From the NCBI RefSeq assembly GCF_027887165.1, contig NC_077228.1, positions 206,995,479 to 207,059,478 on the forward strand: DNA of 64,000 nt. Direction: 5' to 3'. The notes under the pieces were generated by a model. That model made no database searches. It saw only the letters and a program-made list of their open reading frames with translations, and was not told where the DNA came from. Source of the DNA: Monodelphis domestica (taxonomy: Eukaryota; Chordata; Mammalia; Didelphimorphia; Didelphidae). The translations under genes were made by a program, and so were the position numbers. Below are positions 1 through 11,690 of this stretch, piece by piece (the first letter of the stretch is position 1; every line of letters begins with the position of its first letter).

Positions 1-312
1 GGGAAGACGAAAAGAGTCCAGAAAGGGGAACCATCAGGAAGGAGAAAGGAGTAAGAATAGAGGGACAGAACAGCTACATATTCCTTTTGATTCCTTTTTG
101 TCTATGTTAATGGAAAAGGGAAAGAGAAGCCCTAGTGTCTAGTGCTGGTCCCATACTGCCCTTGTTTCTCTTGCTATATCCCCAGGCCTTGTCCATGGGT
201 TTTCTTTATCCTTGACTTTCTCTCTAGATTCTACCCTACTCTAACATGTCATGCTTGAGGACTTGGTAAGGGAGCCACTGCCCCTCACTTTTCTCTGTGA
301 TTGCCTTTCCAG
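1..312. other. No recognised feature
   Basis: Unique-looking sequence. No coding exon of a light-chain gene or other protein was seen. Confidence 0.5.
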
Positions 313-476
313 GTACAAGGTGGCCTTTTTTTGCTGATGCTAAATCAGGACTGAGTGAACTCTCAGAAGAACAGTGGAACAGTCAGAGGGACCCAGGCCC
401 GTCATCCTATCCCAGTTCTGAGAAGCCCCTTCAGCTTCACAGCCACCTTTGTAAATAAACAACCAGGCACGTCCTG
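313..476 (+). other. Candidate untranslated terminal exon of an upstream gene (MYL4 expected)
   Basis: A pyrimidine-rich acceptor-like stretch ends in TTTCCAG at 306-312, and AATAAA lies at 454-459, so a short terminal exon could run from 313 to about 476. No reading frame in it resembles a known protein. In human, MYL4 lies upstream of ITGB3 in the same orientation, about 30 kb away, and alkali light-chain genes can end in an untranslated exon. The spacing fits. The identity is inference from synteny only. Confidence 0.25.
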
Positions 477-869
477 GATAACAGCTTGGAGTCTATTTTC
501 TGAGATGCTCTAAATTCATCCCTAAATGAAATCTCTCCCCTCAGATCTTCCCATCATGCTCATCAGTTAGAATAATAGAGTTTATTGTTGGGAACCAGGC
601 CCAGAGAATAGTGGTGGGGTCAGAAATTTAGGGGGTTGGGGTTTTAGGGATCAGAATATTCATGGGACTTAGATCTCTGTTCCTATTCACTATAACACTA
701 TTACCATTCTTGTTTCATTCCTCCTTAGGTTAGGTCTAAATGACAGGAAGTTAATAATGATTGGGTATGGGTGGTGGTGGCAAGGATTGAGTCTAGACTC
801 AGAATCCTCCCAAGTGGTCCTTTTCCTGTTATGGGATGTTTGGGTTCCTATTCCCATTATCCCAGTTAT
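477..869. other. No recognised feature
   Basis: Unique-looking sequence. The short open frames on both strands have no recognisable motif. Confidence 0.5.
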
Positions 870-1066
870 CATAGATTTGAGGCTGGAAGGGATCTTAGAG
901 GCCATCAAATCCAACCCTTTCATTTTACAACCCTTTCATTTTACATAGGTGGAAATTGAGATCAGAGAGGTTAAATAAATTACAAAAGGTCACATAGCAT
1001 TAGGGGTGAGATATAAGCCCATGTGCTCTGACTCAAAATCCAATGCTCTTACCACTGTTCCATGTC
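870..1066 (-). repeat. MIR3-type CORE-SINE
   Basis: It reads as reverse MIR3: GGGATCTTAGAGGCCATCA at the left, then a decayed form of GAGGTTAAGTGACTTGCC, ending in CCAATGCTCTTACCACTGT. Confidence 0.75.
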
Positions 1067-1882
1067 TTTTTTACTCATTCACTGTGGGTACCACAAAGGC
1101 TCCTTACTGTTTATTTAGGTGACCTCATTCCCAGAGTCCAAAGCTCCTCTGGGATGTAAGGTCCTTGAGGGCAAAGATTGTTATGGTTTTTAAAAAAAGC
1201 TTGTATTGTGTTTGTTTGTGTTTCTAGGATCTTACACCTAGAGAATCCTGATTAGATTGGATGCTAAGGACCCCAGGCCCTATCACCCTAGAGGAGATTG
1301 CTTCAAAGAACATTTTCCTTGTACCCTCCTCCTCCAACTTATCCTCTTCCTAGTGATTCACCCAACGCTTGTTCTGCAGCAGCTGTGGGCAAGGAGACAC
1401 TCAGCTAAGGATGAGGAAAGTGAAGGGGAGATTGAAAAAGAGGGAAGGAGAAAGAGGGAGAGATATTGAGGTAGGAAGAAATACACTCATTACACTCATT
1501 ACGACTCTCAGGAGTGAGCCAGTGTCAGCTCAGGAAACAGGGAATTGGTTGCCCCATTATGGATGTCCACCTGTACCTAGATCCCCACACATTCCCAAGC
1601 CCATTGGGATCTCTCTCTGTCCCTTCTTACCCAACTAACTCTTACTCGGTATTTATAACTTAACAGGAAACCTACTCTGGCCTCCATGCACCCTGTGCAT
1701 CTCCTAGAATTTTCAGAGGAGATGGATAGACTTCATCCTTCTTGTCCTTCTTGACCTCTCTGTGGTGTCTCATAGGCCAGTCACTTAACAGAATGAGGCA
1801 CTTTTCTATAGCAATGTAAGATTTATGAAGGACTTTCCATCAAATAACCCTGTGGAGTAAGTCGTGCAAACATGATTATCAG
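1067..1882. other. No recognised gene
   Basis: No identifiable repeat or exon. Open frames of 70-89 codons around 1257-1638 have no recognisable domain and read as chance. Confidence 0.5.
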
Positions 1883-2012
1883 TTAGCAAGTATTCACTGA
1901 GCAACTGCTAGGTGACTTGTTCTGTACTAAGGGCAGTGGAAGATTCAGAAGGATAAGAGATGAGCTTTGCCTTTGAACTTAAAATCTAACTGGAGAGGCA
2001 AGATGGACATAA
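1883..2012 (-). repeat. L2 LINE 3' end relic
   Basis: It reads as the reverse complement of the L2 tail (a decayed form of GCATTTATTAAGTGCCTACT followed by the internal L2 text). Confidence 0.55.
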
Positions 2013-2074
2013 ATACAAACATCTTTTGTTCTTAAAAAAATTCTTCCCACTCCCAGTTCCTACCAATTCACTTT

Positions 2075-2190
2075 GTGTGTTTCCTTGGCCAATTCATTTC
2101 CTTTTTGGCCTTCACTTTCCTTCTCTGTAAAATGAGGGAGATGGACTAGATGATCTCTAAGACCCCTTCCAGCTCTAGCATTCTGTGGTC
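2075..2190 (+). repeat. MIR3-type CORE-SINE, 3' part
   Basis: It contains CTGTAAAATGAGGGAGATGG and the diagnostic MIR3 end GACTAGATGATCTCTAAG then CCTTCCAGCTCTA. Confidence 0.8.
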
Positions 2191-2416
2191 CTATGGTACT
2201 ATGGAGGAGACAGGATACATTAAACAATCAAATAAGCCAAATTAATGAAAAGAAAACAGTCAACTAGGATGTAACATTAGATAATCTGATTTCTAATCGA
2301 ATGAATGGTTAGGAACTTTCCAAGTTGGGAAAGTGAGAGAAAACAGATACAATTCCCTGAATTCAGAAAAGTGGTATCCCACTCCCCACTAAGTGTTGGT
2401 AAAGAACCAAAGGAAT

Positions 2417-2610
2417 GGGAGCAGCTAGGTGGCTTGGTGTATTGAGAGCCAGGCCTAAAGATGGTAGGTCCTGGGTTCATATCTGGACTTGGGCACTTCC
2501 TAGCTGTGTGACTCTGGGCAAGCCACTTAAACATCATTGACTAGCCCTTACCGCTCTTCTGCCTTGGAACCAATACACAGTATTATTCCTAAGAGGGAAG
2601 AGTTAAAGGA
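2417..2610 (+). repeat. SINE1
   Basis: Full-length tRNA-like SINE with GCAGCTAGGTGGC head, GGTCCTGGGTTCA B-box, CTGTGTGACTCTGGGCAAG, and the diagnostic 3' part CCTTGGAACCAATACACAG. Confidence 0.88.
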
Positions 2611-2619
2611 AAAAGAATC

Positions 2620-3250
2620 AGAGGAACATGGAAACAATAACTGACTGCTCAATATAGGGCCTATTTTCAGATAAGATGTATGGGTTGCTTGAGATGTACA
2701 CTTGTATTTGAATTCTCTGCATCAATCTTTGGATATGACTAGGTTTCTGGTTAGCGTAACTTAGGTCCTTAGTTCTCTAAATACCAGGTAAAGGCATTCT
2801 AGCTTCCTAGTCATGCAGGACTAAGTCAAACAGTGCAATAAGGTTTTCTCCCAATTCCCACAATTCAATGATGTTTTTTTCACAAAACAAATTGGACTAT
2901 ATCCATAACTGAATAAACACCAAGCTAATTCCAGAATTGAGACACCAGATGAATTCAGTGTGGTTCATTCAATTACTATAATTAGTCACTTGCTGTCCTA
3001 ATCTCAGTTCCTTCAATGTCCTCAGATGCTCCTCAAAGATTAGATCTAGATCAGTTGCTCTTTGTTGGCTCAATACAAGAGGGACCACCATATTTCATCC
3101 TAACCGTATCTAGGTGTTATCGTGGAGGGGCTGGATTACAGATGGAACACGAATGCTTTTGACTTTGCCATCAAAGAGTTTATGACCTTGTTGGGGAGTG
3201 CAAAAGGCACACAGAAAAAATAGAGAAGGTGTTATAAAGTTGTATAAGAG
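2620..3250. other. No recognised feature
   Basis: AT-leaning unique-looking sequence. Nothing supportable. Confidence 0.45.
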
Positions 3251-3254
3251 GCAG

Positions 3255-3385
3255 TCATGATAAGACACCTGAATTTTGTTTCCATTTTTGCTGTTAGTTG
3301 AGTGTATAACCTTGATGAAATTTTGTTATTTGAATCTCAGTTTTCAAATCTGTAGAATGAGAGAGTAGGACTAGCCAGTGATTCT
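3255..3385 (+). repeat. MIR3-type CORE-SINE, decayed
   Basis: Weak match through the CORE region (TCTCAGTTTTCAAATCTGTA then GAATGAGAGAGTAGGACTAG). Confidence 0.5.
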
Positions 3386-3550
3386 AAGTGCAAGCTAATG
3401 TTGTCTACATTGTATATACTGAAGAGATATATATGGGATGTAGAATTGACCAAACTAGGAAGGGAAGGAGAAAGGTTGTGAGTTCTGAGCCAGGTCTTGA
3501 AGGAAGCAATGCTGTCAACATGAGGCTGATACATTTAAATGGGAAGGGGA

Positions 3551-3722
3551 GAGAGACACCATGGTGTAATGAACCTAGAATGAGAGACTCTGGGCTTGGA
3601 TTCTAGCTGGTCTCTTTCCTACCTATACCATGGATAACTTGTTTCCCTTACTTTTTGACTTAGTTTCCTCATCTGTAACATGAGGAGATCAGATAAAATC
3701 TCTGTTGTCTCTTAAGTTTTTT
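3551..3722 (+). repeat. MIR3-type CORE-SINE
   Basis: ACCATGGTGTAATGAACC head and TTAGTTTCCTCATCTGTAAC core, running into a decayed MIR3 end. Confidence 0.7.
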
Positions 3723-3981
3723 TCAAGGAGGAAGGGGTTGGGAGAAGAGCAAGATATTTGGATACTGGTGAAAAGACTTAGACTGGGTACAGTATAGAGA
3801 TTTTTTTTTCTATCTTCAAATGAGTTCCCAGTAATTGAGGCTGATTATTAGAGAGGGAATAAAATAGGACATGCCTCTTGAGCATGAGTCCCACATGTAC
3901 TCCCTGTGAAGGGTACCCAGTACATTGGGGAAAGCTTTATAGTATGGGGTTGAGTCCATTGCTGATTTCTGCCTTGTCCTG

Positions 3982-4128
3982 AGGCAGTGTGGCTCAGTAG
4001 AAATAATTCTAGCTTTGGCTTTCAGACCTGGCTGTGTCACTTATCATCTCTGACCTCAGTTTCCTCATCCATAAAATGAAGGGTTTAGACTATATGACCT
4101 CTGAGGTCCCCTCCAACTCTAGACCCAG
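3982..4128 (+). repeat. MIR3-type CORE-SINE
   Basis: GAGGCAGTGTGGCTCAGTAG head, CTCAGTTTCCTCATCCATAA core and a GACTATATGACCTCTGAGG tail. Confidence 0.8.
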
Positions 4129-4944
4129 AATACCTTTAGAGTGGACTGATTAGCTCTTTGGGGGTTTCTTTCTCTGGTTGGCTAACTTTGGGCATGAGAG
4201 ACAGATGCCACTCCTAGAGGAAAGGAGACATAGATAAGCAAGTCTCCAGCCAGAAGCCAGCTCAGGCGCCTGGTGATAAGATGGTGTTGAGAAGTGATGG
4301 GACACAGAGCAGCAGTTTATGAATAGGGGAAGAGGTGTCTCAAGATGGGGAATAGGGATGGGAAATTGTTGAGGGTGCAGGGGAGTTGGACAGATGAGAT
4401 ACGTGTAGCAAAGATGGTCTGGAGTTCTTCCCACAGAGCTGGACATTTGCATTGGCCCTTTTCTTTGGGACATGAGCTCCAGCCCCTTATAAAGAACCTT
4501 GCATGACCCAGCGACTCCTGATTTGTCTCTTGGTCCCCTTGATAATGGTTAGATTGAAGATGATTGTCTCTGCTGAGCTGGGGAGTAGGACTCACTAGGA
4601 CATGGGAGCAGTAAAAAGGAGGATGTCCCCATTCCTCACTCCCTCTACCCCCAGTCTTTTTGAGTCTCCACCAGTGTTCCCTTTGACTAACAGCTCTGAG
4701 TGAAGAGGGACTTTCTTCTCAAAGTGGCAATGGCAGCTACAACCCCCCCCCCCCATGGCAGTGAGAATGTGTGGTTGCCTATGTATGCCTGAGTGAGTCT
4801 GGCTTTCTCCTGCCTGTGTTTCTTTCCTAAACACAGGTCTGCAAATAGAAACCATCAACCCTGAGAAATATGTTTGAAACTGTCTTGGAAATTTGAGAGT
4901 TCTTTGGTCAGCAATGGTTGACCAGCCCATTCCTCACTCAGCTG
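4129..4944. other. No recognised gene; short poly-C tract
   Basis: Unique-looking sequence with a poly-C run near 4744-4754. Overlapping minus-strand open frames of 92-111 codons have no recognisable motif. Confidence 0.45.
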
Positions 4945-5225
4945 TAGAACTGATTCCTCTGAAGGACAAATCTGATTGTAGCACCCCCTTACTCTATCAA
5001 TTCCTCTTACTTTGAGGATCAAATAGAAAATCCTCTGCCTTTTAAAGCCCTACATAAAGAGGTCCCTTCTTACCTTTCCAATCTTCTTACTCCTTATCCA
5101 CCCCTCATCCTCTGTGATCCATGACACAGATCTCCTCATTGCTCTTCCAAATGGACATTCCATTTCTCCACTCAGCTTTTTCATTTGCTGTTTTTCATGC
5201 TTAGAACTTTTTTCTGTGTACATTT
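4945..5225 (+). repeat. L2 LINE relic
   Basis: It carries the L2 3' block: a decayed GACCATGTCACTCCCCTACT, then GAGGATCAAATAGAAAATCC and TTTAAAGCCCTACATAAAG. Confidence 0.7.
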
Positions 5226-5460
5226 AGGCACACACAATATCTCTCAACACACATGCATTTTATGTGTGTGTGTGTGTGTCTATGTGTACAGGACGCTCCC
5301 AGTTTAGACTTCATCTAACTTGTCTGCTTTGAGTTGGGCAAGGATAAGGGTCTTATGTAGAGAGATATTGTATACTTTTGTAAAGAATTTGCTTATGACA
5401 CTGAAGTTACATATATGTTTTAGGAGGATTTAGTTTTGACATATATATATATATATGTCT

Positions 5461-5812
5461 GCAGAGAGAGAGAAGAGAGAGAGGAAGAGGGAGAGAGAGA
5501 GAAAGAGACAGAGAGAGAGAGGAAAGAAAGAGAAGAGGGAGAGAGGGAGAAGGAGGAGAGAGAGAATGGGAGAGAAGAAAGAGAAAGAAGAGGGAGAGAG
5601 ATTGAGAGAGAGAGAGAGAGAAGAAAGAGAAGAGGGAGAGACAGAAGAAAGAAAGAGGGAGGAGAGAGGGAGGGAGAAAGAGAAGAAAAAGAGAAGAGGA
5701 AGAGAGAAAAGAGATTGAGAGAGGGAGAGGGAAAGAGGGAAGAAAGAGACAGAAGAAGGAGGGAGAGAGACAGAGAGAGAAGAGATAGAGGGAGAGAGGG
5801 AATGGGAGAGAG
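5461..5812 (+). repeat. Purine-only low-complexity tract
   Basis: About 350 bases of nearly pure A/G (GAGAGA, GGAAAGA variants), preceded by a short (TA)n. Long open frames read through it on both strands are artefacts. Confidence 0.95.
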
Positions 5813-5819
5813 AGCTCTT

Positions 5820-6250
5820 ACTTTGGCTCCAAGAAGCCAAAGCATGCTTAGCAGTCACCTCCTGGTAAACTGTCTTGGACAGTAGGCTAAAGCAGGTTGA
5901 GGGTAACTATTGAGCTCCAGTCCTGTGGGTGAGTTAGGAGTGTCTATCCCAGGTCTGTGAAGACTTCCCTTGATGGAATGGAAGATGAGAACAATTTTTT
6001 CCAAAGGCCGTGACAGTAATGGAGGAAGCAAGCACTGTCAGTATTTAGAGCTAAGAGCTAGGTTAGATATCGAAGACACCAGGTCATTCACTGCATCCTG
6101 GGCCCTTCCTGCCACTGGACTTTGACAACTCTGGAGAGAGGGGGAGACTGATGACTTTGTGTAACTCTGCCTTAAGTATAATTCATACACATTTTAACAC
6201 ATCACCCTGTGACGTCATTAATCCTTTTTGAAAACGAGTGAACAACAGCA
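5820..6250 (-). repeat. Long RTE-tailed marsupial repeat (unnamed)
   Basis: It shares CAGGTTGAGGGTAACT and GTGGGTGAGTTAGGAGTGTC with the 25.7-kb copy, and its end GACGTCATTAATCCT..GAACAACAGCAGC is the reverse of the starts of the 14.9 and 52.8-kb copies. The AACAAC-type terminus suggests RTE-machinery mobilisation. Confidence 0.65.
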
Positions 6251-6420
6251 GCAATGTATACATACACAAATATACACATTAACATGCATATATACATAAA
6301 TACACTCATATATAGACACACAGGAGGAAGTTCTATATTCATGCCCTCCATATTTCTATATATTTATGTGCATATATATATTTTTGTGCACCCACACACC
6401 CACTCACTCATTTATATGTA
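6251..6420. repeat. AT/AC-rich low-complexity sequence
   Basis: Irregular TACACA/TATATA stretches. Confidence 0.7.
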
Positions 6421-6786
6421 GAAAATGAATTAAATTGTTAATTTGAGGTGCAATTCCCACCTTTTACCACTAGATGGGAGCATGGCAGCATCCTATCCCC
6501 AGCTAGTTCTGTGAAAATGAGTTTCTTGGAATACTAACTGCAGGGAAACAAAATTCTCACACCTGGAGGGGACTTCAGAGGTCTTTTTGGCCCCTGTGAA
6601 CTTGGGAAAGACAAAGAAAAGTGTTCAGATAAAAATTTCTTCTCATTTCAAAGGGGGTCAGAGGATGCCAGTTCCCTCTTTCTACTGTCACCATCAAAAG
6701 TCTCTCCTATTTTAGATTTAAAACATTTGTTTTATTTTCATCCTTTTTGTTCACACAGACCTGGGCCTGAACTGTGGGGTAAAATT

Positions 6787-6862
6787 CATTCATTTATTCA
6801 TCCATCCATCCATCCATCCATCCATCCATCCATCCATCCATTCATTTATTCATTCATTTTAC
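6787..6862 (+). repeat. (CATC)n / (CATT)n microsatellite
   Basis: About ten CATC units flanked by CATT units. Confidence 0.95.
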
Positions 6863-6865
6863 AAG

Positions 6866-7035
6866 TAGAGAGACCTAGATCAGAATTCAGAGGACTAGGG
6901 TTAAAAAACTGCTTGTGCAACCTGTATGTACTACCTTTGTGAACTTTAGCAGGTAATTTAAACCTGTCTGGAAAGTGAATTTCCCCATTTATAAAACAAG
7001 AGTCTGGATGATTCCTAAGGTTTCTTGCTTAGAAA
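6866..7035 (+). repeat. MIR3-type CORE-SINE
   Basis: GACCTAGATCAGAATTCAGA head, decayed CORE and a GGATGATTCCTAAGGTTTC tail. Confidence 0.6.
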
Positions 7036-7044
7036 TACAATACA

Positions 7045-7124
7045 TGTTTGAGGTCAAATTTGAACCTAGGACCTTCCAGTTTCAGTTCTGGTTCTCTATC
7101 CACTGAGCCACCTAGCTGCCCCTG
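7045..7124 (-). repeat. SINE1 fragment
   Basis: Reverse of the 5' half: TTTGAACCTAGGACCTTCC to GAGCCACCTAGCTGCCCC. Confidence 0.8.
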
Positions 7125-7275
7125 AGTTCTTTTTTTAGGCATTTAATTGATTTCATCTTAAATTTGAAGTGAAAAAAATTTACACATACTCAAATATGTC
7201 CAAAGCCACATTCCAAAGTCAGTTCAAAATTATGTCTGTATTTTTGCATTTCTGATTCCTTCCATAACTATAACA

Positions 7276-7672
7276 ACAGTTAACAAGCATTTATTAAATA
7301 TATGCATGGGGGGAGGGGGACCTGGATGGCTCAGTGGGTGGAGAGCCAAGCCTCCAGATGGGAGGTCCTGGGTTCAAATGTGGCCTTAGATACTTTCTAG
7401 CTGTGTGACCCTGGGCAAGTCACTTAACCCTCATTGCCTAGTTCTTACTGCTCTTCTGGCTTAGAACTTTTGATTCTAAGACAGAAGGTAAAAGTTAAAA
7501 AAAATTATATATATATGTATATATATATATATGTGTGTGTGTATATATATATACATACCATGGGCCAGGCACTCTGTTAAGTCCTGAGGATACAACAAAG
7601 AACAAATGTGATCTCTGCCCTCAGAGTATAAATTCTCATGGGGAGACATGTAAATGACTATATACATACAAG
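7276..7672 (-). repeat. L2 LINE 3' end split by a SINE1
   Basis: AACAAGCATTTATTAAATAT at 7270-7300 continues as GGGCCAGGCACTCTGTTAAG at 7562. A SINE1 and its (TA)n tail sit between them. Confidence 0.65.
7311..7553 (+). repeat. SINE1 with (TA)n tail
   Basis: Full-length SINE1 (GATGGGAGGTCCTGGGTTCA present) whose A-tail at about 7497-7505 has grown into a (TA)n/(TG)n microsatellite. Confidence 0.85.
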
Positions 7673-7679
7673 ATATATG

Positions 7680-7800
7680 ATGGTGATTGTCCTTTGTAGT
7701 GGAAGAGGACCAAATGACATCATTGGATGATGGTTTTTTGACTTGTGCATAAATTAGATTTAAATGAAAGAGTTGTATAAAATTATCAGCCTCACTCTTT
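7680..7800 (+). repeat. Long RTE-tailed repeat, 5' part
   Basis: GTCCTTTGTAGTGGAAGAGG and GACCAAATGACATCATTGG match the starts of the 14.9 and 52.8-kb copies. Confidence 0.6.
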
Positions 7801-7911
7801 CCCAAAGCTGACAAGCAATTCCACTGGGTTATACATGTATCATTGTTCAAAATCTATTTCCATATTATTCATATTTGCCGTAGAGGAATCATTTAAAGTC
7901 AACAACTCGAG

Positions 7912-8113
7912 GGGGCAGCTGGGTGGCTGAGTGGATTGAGAGCCAGGAGGTCCTGGGTTCAAATTTGACCTCAGACACTTTCTAGCTGGGTGACTCTGGG
8001 CAAGTCACTTTACCCCTGCCCCCCCCCCCCCCCCCCATTGCCTGGCCCTTACTGCTCTTCTGCCTTAGAACCAATACATAGTATTGATTCTAATACAGCA
8101 GGTAAGGGTTTAA
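7912..8113 (+). repeat. SINE1 inserted in the HAL1-like 3' end
   Basis: Full-length SINE1 carrying a long internal poly-C run (about 8018-8036). Target-site copies AAAGTCAAC lie on both sides (about 7895 and 8116). Confidence 0.88.
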
Positions 8114-9581
8114 AAAAAAGTCAACATCCCCAATTCTATTCCCATTGAACCATGTGATCAAGCAGTTGTTTTTCTTCTGCCTTTCTGTTCCCACAGATCT
8201 TTCTCTGGATGTGGATAGTGTTCTTTCTCATGAGTCCTTCAGAATTGTCCTGGGTTATTGCATTGCCGCTAGTAGAGAAGTCCATTAGATGGGATTGTGC
8301 CAGTGTATCAGTCTCTGTGTACAATGTTCTCCTGGTTATGCTTCTTTCAGTCTGCAACAATTCCTGGAGGTTGTTCCAGTTCACATGGAATTCCTCCAGT
8401 TCATTATTCCTTTGAGCACAATAATATTCCATCACCATCAAATATCACGATTTATTCAGCCATTCTCTAATCGATGGACACTCCCTCATTTTCCAGTTTT
8501 TTGCCACTACAAAGATTGTGGCTATAAATATTTTTGTGCGTGTATTTTTCGTCATTATTTCTTTGGGGTACAAACCCAGCAATGGTCAAAGGGTAGGCAG
8601 TCTTTTAAAGTCCTTTGCATATAATTCTAAATTGCCCTCCAGAATAGTTGGATCGATACACAACTCCACCAGCAATGCATTAGTGTACCAATTTTGCCAC
8701 ATGCCCTCCAACATTTACTTTCCTTTGCTGTCATTGGCCACTCTGCTAGGCGTGAGGTGGTACCTCAGAGTTGTTTTGATGTGCATTTCTCTAATTATGA
8801 GAGATTTAGAACACTTTTTTGTGTGTTCTTATTGATAGTTTTGATTTCTTTATCTGAAAATTGTCTATTTGTGTCCCTTGCCCATTTATCAATTGGAGAA
8901 TGGCTTGATTTTTTTGTACAATTGATTTAGCTCCTATTGCCAACCTCTTCCACCCTTCCATTGTATTGGTCTTCTCCCCCTCCCCCTGTGCACTTCTTTA
9001 TGAAATATATATTTACCCCATTTTTCTTTTCCCATTTCTCTTAGTATTATCCTCTTTTTTACCCTTAGTTTTTTTATGTTTTTTACATATCATCCTATAC
9101 TATTTATCACTGTACTCTCTAACCCTAACCCTCTAAGTATACTTCTTCCAACTACCCCAATGATAATAACAATTTTTAAGAGTTACCAATGTCATCTTTT
9201 CATATAGGAATACAAATCATTTGAACTTATTGGGTCCCTTAAAATTTTTGTTTCCCTTTTCATAATTACCTTTTAGTGATTCTCTTGGGTTCTGTATTTG
9301 GGCATCAAATTTTCTGTTTAAGTCTGGTCTTTGCTTCAGGGATGCTTGAAAATCTTCTATTTTACTAAATGATCATACTTTACTGGGTAGTTGATTCTTT
9401 GTTGTAGACCCAGTTCCCTTGCTTTCTGGAATATCATATTCCATGCCTTCTGGTCCTTCAGTGTGTATGCAGCAAGATCTTGTGTATAATCCTGACTGTG
9501 GCTCCATGCTCTCTGAATTGTTTTTTTTTTAGGAGCTTGTAGTATTTTCCCCTTGATCTGGAAGTACTTGAACATGGCTAT

Positions 9582-10284
9582 TGTAAAGTTTAAAATTATG
9601 GTTGAGACTGAATTTAATAATTATATTTGGTCACCAAGGATTTTATTTATAAATCCTAATGAAACACCCAAACTCAGCTGGAAATTTTATAGTGATTTAA
9701 TTGATATAGTGGAGGAGATTTAAGAAGAAAGAAGAAGGAAGGGGCTAGTACCTGGTGGGAAGATTAGGAGATCTAGAAAATAAGGTTTTGAGTGTGAAGG
9801 AGGGAAGAATAAACCTGACCTCCAAAGGGGCCCAGCTAAGATGCCCAAACCTGAATCAGCTCAAGGGCAAAACTCACCACCCAACACTCCAAGACGTCGA
9901 AATGCCTAGTACACTCTCAGCCAGAGTCCCCTCTCCAGGGAAAGAGGAGGAGAGAGGAAGTGACGTGCTTTATATAGACAGTTTTATGTCACTTTCCTGT
10001 GTCTCATCTGTACCAATGATGATTTAACTTGATTTAGGACAGCCCAGAGGTCTGTCATTTTTTCTGCACCTGTCTGTTGAAGGCCATTTCCTTAGATAAT
10101 TAAATCTTGGGTATGATGCAGACTTCCAAATCTTGTTAAACTAAGAAGAGAGGAGAAATGTAGTTTCCAAGACCTGATTCTGTTATTCCAAGTATCTCCA
10201 TTGCTACTGATCAGGAAATAGCTAAATCACATCTAAAGAATGGTCTGATTAGGGTGGAATAATTTTAAAATTCACACTATAACA
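9582..10284. mobile_element. Solo LTR fossil (ERV-type) inside the HAL1-like ORF1
   Basis: A roughly 700-bp unit with TG..CA ends and inverted terminal segments (TGTAAAGTTTAAAATT against AATTTTAAAATT..ATAACA). ORF1-type LINE sequence lies on both sides, so it was inserted. A TATA-like TTTATATAG lies near 9970. Orientation and class are unresolved. No internal retroviral genes remain. Confidence 0.55.
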
Positions 10285-11014
10285 TTCCTGGTGTTGTCAG
10301 TTGGGGATTTAATGCAGGAGGTGATCTGTAGATTCTTTTAATCTCTACTTTGCCCTCTCATTGAAGAATATCAGGGCAGTTTTCTTGGATAATTCCCTGT
10401 AGAATGATGTCCAGGCTCTTTCTTTTGTCATGATATTCTGGTAGTCCAATAATTCTTAAATTGTCTCTCCTGGATCTGTTTTCCAGGTCTGTTGTTTTAT
10501 CAATGAGGTGTTTCATATTTTCCTCTATTTAATTCTTTTGATTTTGGTTTATAGACTCTTGCTGCCTTGTGAAGTCATTTGCTTCTAGTTATTTGATTCT
10601 AATTTTTAAAGACTTAATTTCATCCCTGATTTTTTGATCCTCTTTTCCCTTTTCATCTATTTTTCTTTATAGGCCATCTTTCATTTTCTTTGCCTTGTTC
10701 TCAAGCTGGTCAATTCTGGTTTGTTAGTAGACACTATTTTCTTGTTTTATTTCATGTGCCTCTGTTTCCAGATGGCCTATTTTGCTTTTTAATTTCTTTT
10801 CCCAATTGTCTTCAGTCTTTCTTAGTTGTTTTTTTAATTGTGTTTTGAGTTCTTCTAAAGCCTGAGTCCAATGTGCTAGAATTCCTGAGTTTTTGCTTGA
10901 TATTCCTCAGTCCTTCTTTGTTTCATTTGTTCTTTGTTCATTACCTGAATAGAAGCTGTCAATTGTAATTTCTTTTTTCTTTTTCTGTTGCTTACTCATA
11001 TTTTTTCCTTCTTT

Positions 11015-11690
11015 CCCCCTCCTTATTGGCTGTATTCTTGCTCTTCTATTTATTTACTGAATCTGTGAGTTTGGACTTTTCTGCCCTGAAGAGGGTTCTT
11101 CTTTGCTCTGCTGATTAGCTGGATTAGACTGATGAAGCTGACCTGTTATATTAATATGACCTGAGGCTAGATCTCCCCCAGCTACCAGCAGAAGCTGAAG
11201 GTAGTTACCCTCATCCTCCTCTCTTCCTTTCTGTCAGGTGCCTCCTTGGTCAGAGCCCCGAGTTTCCTGTGGTGGTACCAAGGTACTCTGTCTTGGTTGC
11301 AGCCTTCACCCTGCAATCCCAGTAAACCGTATTTCTTATCTCAGGTCTCAGTGCAGTAGGTGGGGAGGGCTGTTGGAGATTGAATTTTTCTGCCCTCTAG
11401 AGGCTTCTTATCTGCACTATTGATAGACTGGATTAAGCCAGTTGAGCTAATTTGCAGAGCTGAATGTGCCCTGAGGCCCAAACTTCCAGAGCCAGAGTCC
11501 CAAGATGGAGGAGTAGTATCTGAAGGCTGCAACCAGGCTGCCCTCCTCTCTATTCCTCTCCTCCAGCTGCCTCCCTGCCAGTTATGGTCAGAGCCCTGAG
11601 CCTTCTCGAGTAGCTGTGGTAGCAAGGCACTCCCTCTGGGCTGAAGCCCTCTCCCTGAGATCCCAGCAACCTTCATTCTTTCTTTTCTTT
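11015..11690 (-). repeat. Tandem 5'-UTR units of the HAL1-like element
   Basis: Two diverged units of about 300 bp (about 11080-11380 and 11385-11690) share TTTTTCTGCCCT..GAGG, GACTGGATTAAGCCAG-type text and the GGTCAGAGCCC..GAG and GCAGCCTTCACCCTG blocks. This resembles monomeric L1 promoters. Confidence 0.55.

Noticed and set aside
5420-5885. Overlapping open frames of 87-149 codons on both strands
   Set aside because: They are translations of the GA-rich low-complexity tract.
8136-8930. Open frames of 68-111 codons on both strands
   Set aside because: They lie in the 3' UTR of the HAL1-like element.
9118-9134. Telomere-like CTAACCCTAACCCTCT
   Set aside because: Only about two units, inside the HAL1-like 3' region. 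Not an interstitial telomere array.
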